This document shows positions 10,616 to 20,155 of a DNA stretch of 64,000 nucleotides, in pieces. The stretch spans positions 34,378,082 through 34,442,081 of the forward strand of contig NC_067207.1 of NCBI RefSeq assembly GCF_026262505.1, read 5' to 3'. The position numbers and the translations under genes are program-made. The notes beneath the pieces were generated by a model, which ran no database searches, was not told where the DNA came from, and worked only from the letters and a program-made list of their open reading frames with translations. The DNA comes from Trichomonas vaginalis G3 (Eukaryota > Parabasalia > Trichomonadida > Trichomonadidae). Each line of letters begins with the position of its first letter. Position 1 is the stretch's first letter.

Positions 10616-12056
10616 CTAATGCATTGCCGTTAAATATCTAACAAATTCAGCTATTGTGTCAAATCTTCGTCTTCTTTTTGTCATTAATTTATCAGTTTTC
10701 CATAATCGAGATGAATTAAAACTTATTTCCTTGTTTAAAATTCATTGAGCCCTGAATTAATTTGTTCACGTTTAACATCATTCAACCTTTCCATTTGCTT
10801 TCTAATATATTCCCATTCTTTTGAAATATCATTTTTCATTTCCACTGGTTTCATGTTTATTGTTCTATGCCATGTATTATTGTAATAATATACTAACTGT
10901 TGTATGATGGAGTCATGATTTCCATCCCAGTATATCTGACCGTTAACCCTAACGCATCTCTAAGAGTTCTCATTACCGCATCAACTATTTTATTATGAAA
11001 CGTATATGGAGAGGATGAAAAGTAAAAATTAATTTGTGGGAAATAATGAGTCATAGCTGCCTGAAATCCTTTATCACCATCACCCCTTATATTATCTACT
11101 CTTTCATGATCTAGTAAGTATTGAATAGCTCTTCTTGTTTCCTGTTCTGTTTTCCCTTTCACCGGAATGCAATATAAATATCTGGTGTTAATGTTAATGG
11201 CAAATAAATAAGTAACGTTTCCTCTTGAATATTCTAAATGATCGATTTCGTATGAATATGGATATGGTGCAAATGAAGGGCGACTAAATTTTTCCTTTAA
11301 CGGTTGAATTTTTGGGTCAATTGGTTTATTTAATATCTTGAAATCCTTTTTAAAATCTTTTTGCTTCTTAAATGTTTGAAATGGATATAATAAAGTGAAT
11401 GATGAAGGATTAACTGAAGGAGGAGGCGGTACTGTCGTTGGAGGGTTTGGTGTTGCAGGTGGTTTAATTTTATCTGCTTTGATTTTGGATTTCATTCCCC
11501 CCTTCATTAATTCTGGATGTATTCTATTCATTTGTTTTAAATATGCTGTATATAAAGGTTTGATATACTTTCCCGCTTCGAGTTTATGTTGAAGGATGAA
11601 TTCCAAAAGTTGATCTTCATTTAAAAGTCGGGCTGAATATGGTTTAACTAATGAATCATAAATTAAAGCTTGTGCTTCATTTATGGTCTGAATGACCTGG
11701 GCGTTTTGCACCTTTGTTTTTTGCGGCTCAGGATTATATAATTTATATAATTTATATAATTCATCAATATCTTCTTCTGTTAATACTTTATTTTTGAAAT
11801 CTTTCAATTGTTTAAGTTGTGATTTACTTTTTCCCTTTGAATATTCATTATTTTTAATTTTGTCTTTAATTTTAGAAATTATTTTATCATGATATTTCAA
11901 AACTTCATTTTTATAATACGAATAATAATAATCCATATCATCACCCGTTATATTGTTATCATGTTTTTGGAGATATGATTTTAATTCATAATAATTAAGA
12001 AAATTTTGATTAAGTACTAAATCATCAATTAAAATTTTTAAATCTACGCTATTCAT
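10616..12056 (-). pseudogene. Maverick integrase (DDE/rve family), two frame changes
   Basis: The first 387 codons hold a long charged, lysine-rich N-terminal region, a proline linker and an RNase H-fold integrase core. The presumed catalytic acids are Asp in EIDHLEY, Asp in IRGDGDKGF and, 32 residues later, Asp in KIVDAVMRTLRD where retroviral-type enzymes have Glu. The frame shifts near 10910 and continues with a QQLVYYYNNTWH stretch, the usual integrase helix, then shifts again near 10745 before a stop at 10616. A comparable Asp is present in element A's integrase. The enzyme would insert the element into host DNA. As sequenced it is broken. Confidence 0.75.
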
Positions 12057-12155
12057 TTATATAAAAATAAAATAAATGTTTAAGGGTGCTCACCTCTTTG
12101 ATCAAGAATCACAACCATTATTTACGGTTCCTTTTGTCTCTTCTGTGGCATTTTA

Positions 12156-15100
12156 TTAAATAAATGGCATACAACATCCATTTTCACAACATACAGCCTT
12201 AGTGTGTGCTCCTGTTAATGCAGTCTTACCGATTGTTAAGCGAGTCATTGACCCGTTTTTAAGTTGTAAATTAATATTCTGACCATCGAAAATAACTTTA
12301 TCATTTATTATATCCAAATAATTTTTAGGTGTTAATTGTTTATTTTGTCGTAAACTAACACCCTTCATTTTTTGTGCAATCTTTTTAAAATCACTTCCAT
12401 CAATTGAACCGTTGAATGAAGTATAACACTTAGGACATAAAGCAACCATGTTATCACCTTGTTTCTCAATTGCTAAACCCAATAACTTCTTCTCATGTGC
12501 TTTTTCTTCAGCTTTATTCTTTAATTTAGGTTTAAATTTCTCATTAAAACAAAAGAAATCAAAAGGTGCGAATTTGTAAATGTTTTTATCATAAAATTTT
12601 TTATCGGTTACAATTGCTTGAAATGCTTGAGTGTTAGGAAGATTTGGGTCGCCAGCGATTGCCCAATAAGATGAATCAGTATCACCTTCAATGAAATGAA
12701 AACGATTAACATCCATGCATTTATACATAAAATCATAAATGAAAACCAAATACCAGTATTTTGCGTTATCTAAAGTGAAGAATGCCTCTTGTAAACATGT
12801 ATCACATCTATAAAATCTATCTTTAAGCATCACTTGATACGTATCTTCACCTATTTCTCTTATGTTTTTAAACTTATTTGACATACATGCAACGCGTGCC
12901 TTCTGTGCATTCATTATTTTAGTCTTTGCGTAATTTTGTGTATTCATTGCATCGTAACCATATGATCCATTAAGTGAAATCTTGCAAAATAAACTTTTTC
13001 CTTTATTTCCTTCTAATTCAGCCTTTTGTCTTTCGTTCATAAATTCGTTCGCAAATTCATTAAAACAAGTGTTTTTCGTAAATGTTAAAATTGATTGAAT
13101 GTCATCAATGATAAAATGAAATCTGTCTATTAGATACCAAAGATAATAAGAAGAAAATGGTTGATATTGGTTGTGTGTTGATGCTAACTGAGTTAATTTT
13201 CTGTTTCTGGTCAACTGGTAGATTGTTTGATTTCATGTAATTATACATAAAACTGCCAATTGTTTTTTCATCTGTGATAATATCTAAGTTTCTTATTATT
13301 GGTAAAAAGTTTATGTAATCATTAATGTATTTTTCATCAATGTGACCCTTTACTTCAGCCACGAATAAAGTATTTTTCTTCTTAATTATTCCCAGTGCTT
13401 TTGCTTTCTTTGTTGCTGTATCACAAATGATAACACCATTCAATCTTCCCGGCATATACATTTTATGGTCAGTATATTGAATGAAATCATGAGGATTAGA
13501 TGAAAATGATGAAGGATATAATGAATTAAAGTCAACACCAACGAAATGAGTCATAATGTTGGAAGTGTCCTCATTTGATACAGTTTTAGTTTCTGGATTA
13601 TATGAAAGTTTATTAATGTGCGTGATTCCTTTAAGATTTACTCTATGTTGAACATTTGATAAACCACCAGTAATTCCATTACGGAGGATGTGATAAGCTT
13701 CAACTGAATCTAGAGTCATTGGTAAATTATTTTTTAATGTATAATTTCTTAAATTATTCTTAAACGTTGAACATCTTCATCTTTATTTGATTTTACGACA
13801 TTGCAATAACAACACATTAACTGACAATTTTCTTTGGTATGTGGTTTTTCATTATCGATTCTATCTAATGTTGGTTTATTAGCATATGTAAACGCTTTAC
13901 CACACATTTTGCATTTAGATGAAAGGATTAAATCGTGATAGTATTGATAGTCATCCATTGAAACATTGTTTTTAGTATCCCTTTCTGCTTTTTCATCTTG
14001 TTTCTTATATGAATCAATTTTATATTTCCAATACTTTTTTGTTAATTCAAAACTTGATTCCACATTTTCTTCTTCTGGATATGTTTCGTTAGGATTGAAG
14101 TTCTTATATGCTAACGCGTAACGAATCATTTGATGCATTTCGATGATAAAGAAAGATTATGAAGCATGTCAATTTTATAAACAAATGTTTCTTCAATAAT
14201 TTTATCAATTGGGTCAATCATAATTTCAACGTCTTTATTGCAATAATGAATAAAATATTCTAATCTATTCTCAAAATTTTTAGCATCATTGAGATATATT
14301 TGATAATCTGAATCGGATATTGTTTCTTGAGTTAATGCTGAATAAAATGAATCTTGAGTGAATGGTTCCACTTTATATAATTCATCTTCGTAATTCTCCC
14401 ATGTGATGAATTGATAAGGGAAAAAGGATTTAACACGTGATTTATTGTTTCCGAAATCTTGAGTGAATTGGTCTAATGTTCCACCCGCTATATAATTTCT
14501 GATGTCAATAAATCTTAATTCATATGGACAGTTTGTTTTCTTTACAATGATTTGCTTAAATTGAGAAGAAGAACCCAGCATTGATTTTATTTTCCATTTT
14601 GCAGTGTTTAAATCACGAAGAATTAAATTTAAATCAAACTTTCCCGAATTAAAACCTATGATATTCACTTTATTGAATTCCTCATCTAGAAGTTCTTTAA
14701 ATGCTTCCTTCTGTTTTTCATTTAATGTATGGGACAAAGTCCCCGCCGTTTGGTCCGTTTGCGGCTTCATTAATTCTTCATATTGTTCAATATTTGATTT
14801 AGCAACTAATGAACAGGTTGAAAATAAAAATTCAATCCAATCAGAGATGAACGAATCACTTGATGTTAAGCAAAAATTCCTCGTAAATGTTTTATCACGG
14901 TCTACGACCTCGCCGCTTCGGTCTGAAAGACCTTCAGGACTCAAAGAGTCCGTTTGCGGCTTTATTTTGACAGTTGATGATACCATAAATGGTTTTAAGT
15001 AAGCGTTCAAAGTTGCACATTCAGAAAGTTGAAGTTCTTCTTTAGTCTCTAATGTTTCGAAGTCAAAAGTAATATAATATCTTGTTGGTTTATAATATTC

Positions 15101-15697
15101 CTGCAAATTGTGAGCTAATAGCCATTGATATATCTTCTGTTTCGTGATATGTGGTGCATATGGTTGTTGTGTGTTTTGCAATTGAACGTCTTGAATTAAT
15201 CTTCCATTATTTTCTTTACATTTCTCACAATGTTTTAAAAATCTTCTTTGGTTTTTCCTTTCTGGGTCATCACGGATAGAATATACTTCTTCTTTGCAAA
15301 AGGGGCAAACTTTATATCCTGTGAGTGCTTCAACGTCTGTAATTCTGTCAGCGTGAAGTTTTCCACATGGACTCTGTGTTAATAAAATATTTACTGTTTC
15401 AAATTCTGGATCTATCATTATTGATTCCACTAATGGAAAGTCTACCTTATTTATGTCTACGTCTTCTGGTTGAGGGTCACAATAATAAAAATCAATATTA
15501 ACGTTTAACATTCTTGCTAACCTCTCACTTTCTGATGAAATGTCAAATCCTTCATATGCATCTATGGCTTCATTTAAATAACTTCTACGAGTTTTAGGAT
15601 TAACACCATCAGGAATGTTATAGAAGCGTTTAAATAACCTTCTACCTTCGGCTCTTATTTGATTATCATTCATTTTAGCTGTTCCGTTTTTGTTCAT
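12156..15697 (-). pseudogene. Protein-primed family B DNA polymerase, frameshifted
   Basis: Exonuclease motifs are ExoI YITFDFETLE, ExoII NIIGFNSGKFDLN and ExoIII YCNKDVEI (14126-15697). Polymerase motif A DFNSLYPSSF lies near 13530, motif B KISLNGSYGY near 12980 and motif C GDTDSSY near 12675. A cysteine-rich tail (CCENGCC) ends the protein. An N-terminal zinc-like cluster (CPFCKEE and HCEKCKEN) is also visible. One-base frame changes lie near 14130, 13755 and 13205, so four frames are needed. The arrangement is that of Maverick replicative polymerases. The breaks mean it is not functional as sequenced unless they are read errors. Confidence 0.85.
13749..14138 (-). other. HNH nuclease-like module inside the polymerase gene
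   Basis: Between ExoIII and motif A lies a zinc-binding HNH-like segment: CKMCGKAF, then TLDRIDNEKPHTKENCQLMCC and CNVVKSNKDED, resembling HNH/endonuclease VII folds. It sits in its own frame only because of one-base shifts on both sides. Residues before it (MIRYALAYKNF) and after it continue polymerase sequence, so it seems to be part of one long protein rather than an inserted gene. No intein splice motifs are seen. Confidence 0.6.
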
Positions 15698-15760
15698 TTA
15701 TGTAAGAATAAAAAATTAAAAAATAAATAAAAATAAAGTTTATTTTTTTAAAGTCCAGGG

Positions 15761-16873
15761 CTAAAGTCCATAAAATGAATTAAGAACACATAAATTTTTA
15801 TCATCTGCGACGTGACGAATACATTTTAATTTACTCAAGAATGCGTACCCTGATACATTAAATCTAATTCCTGTCTTATTTAATTTCACAACTTTGAAAA
15901 GGAATGTATGAATAGCTATAAAATGATGAGATGATGTTTTATGGGTTGCTTCCATTTTTTCTGAAATAAATGAATAAATATAATGTTTATAAGTTTTCAT
16001 ATCTTTTATATTCTTAATAACGAATGGTATAGACCTTTCAACTTCGTCTTCCTTCGGTGCTGTTCTTTCATATGAAACATTATTAGTATCTTCAATAATG
16101 AAACCACAATCGCATAAAATTTTATATGTACCAATTGTTTCTTTTGATATTTTATCTAACAAATCAAAAACTTTATCAACACCTGCACATTTATTTAAAT
16201 AATAATTTGTGTAAATATCATGGTCTTCTTTCTTAATCGTATTTGTTGCATATGTTACATTTTTCAGTGCTTTTTTGAATTTTTCAGAATCAAGAGGAGG
16301 TGAAAGTAATATACATGGATAATCTCCATCGTCAATAAATTGTAACTTATGTTTATGAATAAATTTTGTGCCTTCTTCTGAAAGTGTTTCATCTATTTCA
16401 CCATCTAATAAATTTTTAGTAGATTCCAAAAAGTAATTTTTATATCTTTCTTCATGAGATTTTTGAACTTCTGATTCTGAAGCTGGGATATTCATTAAAC
16501 CCTCTACTTCATTCTCATTATATTTTTCAACTTCTCTTAATTCCTTAATTTTTTCATCTATTTCATCTCTTATTTTTTCCAGTCTTTCAATTTCATCATA
16601 TTCATCATCTTTAATCCGTTCTTCATAATATTCAGGGAAAACATCAGGTTCTTTAGGTTTTTCTTCTTCAGATGTGGGATATAAGAAATTTATAACATCA
16701 TCTTTATTCATTTTTCCATCATAATCTAAATCATTTAATAACTCCGCGAATTTTTGACAATTTCTTAAATAATATTTATTAACTTCATAACTCGCCTCCT
16801 CTAATATATCCTTTATTTCCTCGTTTGTGAATCCCAATTTTTTAACGTCGTTAGTCTTGACACTCATTTTCAT
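15761..16873 (-). CDS. Unknown acidic element B protein
   Basis: The product is 370 residues. The N-terminal half is acidic with a predicted coiled coil (EIERLEKIRDEIDEKIKEL, about residues 95-115) and an EF-like LDYDGKMNKDD stretch (about 50-60). The C-terminal half is more globular and ends CIRHVADDKNLCVLNSFYGL. I recall a similar C-N-L-C pattern near the N-terminus of Maverick polymerases, so this might be material once fused to the downstream polymerase, whose start is 63 bp away. The start at 16873 follows a T-tract/TTCGTA motif. Function not assigned. Confidence 0.55.
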   Translation of the reverse strand: MKMSVKTNDVKKLGFTNEEIKDILEEASYEVNKYYLRNCQKFAELLNDLDYDGKMNKDDVINFLYPTSEEEKPKEPDVFPEYYEERIKDDEYDEIERLEKIRDEIDEKIKELREVEKYNENEVEGLMNIPASESEVQKSHEERYKNYFLESTKNLLDGEIDETLSEEGTKFIHKHKLQFIDDGDYPCILLSPPLDSEKFKKALKNVTYATNTIKKEDHDIYTNYYLNKCAGVDKVFDLLDKISKETIGTYKILCDCGFIIEDTNNVSYERTAPKEDEVERSIPFVIKNIKDMKTYKHYIYSFISEKMEATHKTSSHHFIAIHTFLFKVVKLNKTGIRFNVSGYAFLSKLKCIRHVADDKNLCVLNSFYGL

Positions 16874-16937
16874 ACGAATTAAAAAAATAAATTATTCAAA
16901 AAATGTAAGACATGAATTTTTAAAGTTTATTTTTCAT

Positions 16938-17525
16938 TCATGAATGATAATTATATCTGATTTCTTTTACTCTCTCATACATACTAGATTTGAAGAATTC
17001 GGAACTTTTACCATAATCTCCTAAATGTTTTCTTATCCCCAACGTGTGCCAGTTATTATATGAAACTGAATAAACTTTATCTTTATCTTTACACCTTTCA
17101 TCACTTCCAATATATTTATATCTCAGTTTTGATTTAGCATTTTCATATTCATTAACGTTTAATAATTCACAGTCTTCCTTTTTAAATTGATGTTTAAGAT
17201 ATTCAGGATTTAATACTCTACGTTTATATGCTCCTAACTTAGTTCTAAAGGTTTTTCTACAAAATTTAGGAATTCCATCCTCTTTAATGTCATCAATGAT
17301 TTCCATTTCATTATTTTCAATTTCTTCTTCTCGTTTATGAGGTCTTTGATTATGACTCCATTGATTCCATGAAATTAAATATTCTTTATCATTATATTTA
17401 TACCTCATTAGCTTATTTTGGCTTTCATATTCATTTAATAATTCACAATCTTCATTTTTAAATTGAAGTTTAACCCATTCAGGATTTAAACAATGTTTAA
17501 TTAATCGCGGAATATCTGACATCAT
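16938..17525 (-). CDS. Protein with two copies of an LNPE-CELLN domain
   Basis: The product is 195 residues with an internal duplication. CLNPEWVKLQFKNEDCELLN and a second LNPEYLKHQFKKEDCELLN are each followed by a K-L-(M)RYKY segment and a YxxSxNxW strand. Similar GCELL-x-EY, K-L-x-Y-K and ISW-N patterns occur in nuclease-associated modules of phages and giant viruses, sometimes as zinc ribbons. Here the cysteines of a ribbon are missing. A DNA-binding role is a guess. It is the last gene on the right side of element B. Confidence 0.5.
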   Translation of the reverse strand: MMSDIPRLIKHCLNPEWVKLQFKNEDCELLNEYESQNKLMRYKYNDKEYLISWNQWSHNQRPHKREEEIENNEMEIIDDIKEDGIPKFCRKTFRTKLGAYKRRVLNPEYLKHQFKKEDCELLNVNEYENAKSKLRYKYIGSDERCKDKDKVYSVSYNNWHTLGIRKHLGDYGKSSEFFKSSMYERVKEIRYNYHS

Positions 17526-18444
17526 CTATATATAGCTTCTTTTATAAAAGATAAAAAAATAAATTATTTTAAAATTAATGTTAATTTTTTTAATGATTTA
17601 TAAATAAATATATTTTAATGCATCGTCTATATATAGATGCAACAAAAAAAGTCACACAACCCGCACTCATATACTACTTCTGTAAACTGTTCACAAAACC
17701 ATTTTGCATGGTATAAAAAGGAGTCTAAGAAAAAAGTATAAAAATTAATGAAGAATATAAGTAATGTTTACAAGTAGTCAGCAAATATGGATAAAAAAAT
17801 TTCAAGCTAAGTCGGATAATTTCAATGTTTCGTAATTATGTAATAATTACAATGCCTATAACATTGGTCTAAATCAAATCCAATTAAAAACCATAGATTT
17901 TGTAAAAAATGAGATTTAATGCAAATATTTTCGCCGTTATTCAAAGATTAAGAGTTGTAGTTTGGTGCCTAGGTTTATTTATGCTTGAAGTTTATTGTTG
18001 TTATAACATTTTTAGATGAAAGTTCTTTTTTGCGTAGATGCGATTTGAATTTTTTGAGAACTTTGAGTTTTTTCGCGCCTATAATGAGCACTTTCAACAA
18101 AAATTGTTTGGAATTGCATACAAATGAGTTTGGCCTTAAAATTGTCGATAGTGTCTGCATAACTATGGATATGCTCGATCAAATGAGGAGCAAAAAGGTC
18201 CAAAAAAGGGGCTTTTTGCAAGATTTTCACTCTCGAGCTTTTATATTTTAATATACCGGCACTGTATTTTATCAAAGATTTAAGTGCCTTTATAGAAGCA
18301 TATACTGTTCTACCATAAAAAATATAATAATCGTTTATCTCAGAAATTTTATGGGGGTGGTAAAAGTAAAGCAAATCTGGGTAATTCAATACAACCACTT
18401 TTTAAATAAAATTTAAAAAGTGTTTGTGTTGAATGTGTAAATCC
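17526..18444. other. AT-rich spacer, element B edge to host DNA
   Basis: The end of element B lies somewhere near 17540-17640, where a small palindrome (GCATCGTCTATATATAGATGC with a one-base bulge, 17620-17641) occurs. No terminal repeat pairs with it in this window. The rest is AT-rich. A 128-codon minus-strand open frame at 18012-18398 has no recognisable domain and I do not call it a gene. Confidence 0.4.
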
Positions 18445-18653
18445 AAATTTATTCCAATTGAGTTGCAAAAAAAATTGAGAGACTCTCAAATGACTCAATT
18501 GGAATAAATTTTTAAATCTCTGCATACTTTTTCAATGCTCGATTTTTAAAATCTATTTAAAAATGAAGCTTATATTGAAATAATGCAGAGATACTAAATT
18601 TTAACAGACTATTTCAGAGAATTGAGCGGGAGCTCAATTCTCTGAAAAGTCTG
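18445..18653. repeat. Cluster of three long imperfect palindromes
   Basis: Hairpin 1 has 19-bp perfect arms (18445-18463 with 18493-18511) and a second palindrome TTGAGAGACTCTCAA in its loop. Hairpin 2 pairs ATCTCTGCAT (18516-18525) with ATGCAGAGAT (18583-18592), flanked by further imperfect pairing. Hairpin 3 pairs 18605-18627 with 18631-18653 around a three-base loop. All three arms carry AATTGAG- or CAGAGA-like blocks, so they may derive from one element. Confidence 0.7.
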
Positions 18654-19066
18654 CAAAAATTCGTATATTTAAAAAAAAGTCTGTCACCATTTTTCATTGC
18701 ATGATTGAGTATTTTGTTTTGTCCTCAATGAGAACAACTGTATCCTCGACTTAGAGTAGGAAAATTGACAAGATAGATCTAAATGTCAGATATTTTCAGT
18801 AAACTGTCAAAAAAATAATAAAGAATTAAGGTTTTTATATTATCATTTAAAGTACTCACAAAATCTAGATTGTGAGACTTTGAATTAACTTTTCAGGGAA
18901 AATTTTCAATCTTTAGTAATATTAAGTTATATGTAAAGATGATCATATTAATAAAAGTAATCAATTTTCTCAAAATTTGAAATGTTTTCAAATTTAATAA
19001 CTTAAACAAACATATAATATCAGGGATATCATACAGAACATTTTTTCAAAATGTAATATTTTTTAA

Positions 19067-19500
19067 GGGTGCACTTACCACTTTCTGACATTCTCTCAAT
19101 TTTTTTTTGACATTCAAGTTTTCTATACAAATTTCTAGGGTAAAAAGTTATTAACTTTGTTCGGGAAGAAGTTATTTTAAATCACTACTTAGTACCTTAT
19201 ATTACTGTAATACTTTTTTGCAATCACAATAAAGATATAAGGTAGGTAAAATCACTCGTAACACGAAATTTTGGCATTAACACTTTCAAATTTGAGTACT
19301 TTACGCGTTGTAAAGCGTTTACAAATGTAAACTGTTTACAAATGTAATGTTTATTTATTTTGAAATCGGCAAAATTCACAAGCGCTCCCGCCAATAACAA
19401 TACAAAATTGAGAGTGTTACGAACGGTAGTTTTAGCAGCGATTATTTTAACCTCCCTTATTGATATTATGGGAGCATGTCAGAAAGTGGTAAGTGCACCC
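19067..19500. mobile_element. 434-bp MITE with perfect 25-bp inverted repeats, TTAA target duplication
   Basis: The left end GGGTGCACTTACCACTTTCT (25 bp, 19067-19091) is the exact reverse complement of 19476-19500, and each end is flanked by TTAA (19063-19066 and 19501-19504). No coding frame lies inside. The TTAA target and the GGGTGCAC terminus are shared with the larger element at 58214-59254. The perfect arms suggest recent movement or strong constraint. Confidence 0.9.
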
Positions 19501-19504
19501 TTAA

Positions 19505-20155
19505 GATTTTGGAAATGTCATGTTAATGGTTAAAACATGTTTTAATAATGAAATAAATCCTGTTGCTCATATGTAATTCTGTAAAATTTTCATCTTTTTA
19601 AAATTGAATCAATAAATTCCCAGATTGTGGGTTGTTTTTATTATAAATAGTCAAGTTTTCTGCATGCAAAGATTAGTTTATGTTCAGTATTCGAAACTTT
19701 TGAATGTTTTTATGAGATAGTTGAGAAAATTGTCTAAAACAGATTAAATAACGTTTTTAAGATATATTGCCAATTGCAGTTACTACTTTCTTAGGGTACC
19801 AAAATTTCTGATATAAATGTCCAAAATTTCACTCTTTCAAAATTGGAAATATCTCCATAACCTGAAATTTTATCTATTACTAAAAGCTGATATATATTCT
19901 GATTCTTTTCTCAATTTGAACCAGAGATTATACAATCAACTTTTGCTTAAAAAAATATGAATAATCATATTTCAATGAAAAACAAAATTTACTACATAAA
20001 ACATAATTTAAAATATAAATAATTAGTTATGACACTTTTTAGGACTTATATATAAGCCCGAAAAAGTATCAAGCAACTATTAAAATATATATCCTCACTT
20101 TTTTAATTGTCGCTCCTCCTCTCAAAAAGTGACTAATATGTTTTGAATTAAATTG
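19505..20155. other. Intergenic, downstream of the BEACH gene
   Basis: AT-rich sequence after the MITE and before the stop codon of the BEACH gene. I see no gene, RNA or clear repeat here. Confidence 0.5.

Larger units (their letters stand above)
5718..17640. mobile_element. Maverick/Polinton family B element, partial
   Basis: This is a block of about 11.9 kb with capsid-associated, tail-fibre-like, KilA-N, integrase and protein-primed polymerase genes, a Maverick hallmark set. The left edge abuts the indel-rich copy at about 5730 and the right edge lies near 17.6 kb. I find no terminal inverted repeat at either end, no major capsid protein and no packaging ATPase, so it is truncated or a recombinant. 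Several genes carry single-base frame changes. Gene-to-gene spacing is short, and starts share a T-tract plus TCGTAATAA-like motif. Confidence 0.75.

Noticed and set aside
12156-15697. Intein in the polymerase gene
   Set aside because: The HNH-like module lacks the Cys/Ser start and His-Asn end of inteins, and its flanks continue polymerase sequence only after frame changes.
18012-18398. 128-codon minus-strand open frame
   Set aside because: No domain, no promoter-like context, and two other frames over the same stretch are equally open. Composition does not separate it from spacer DNA.
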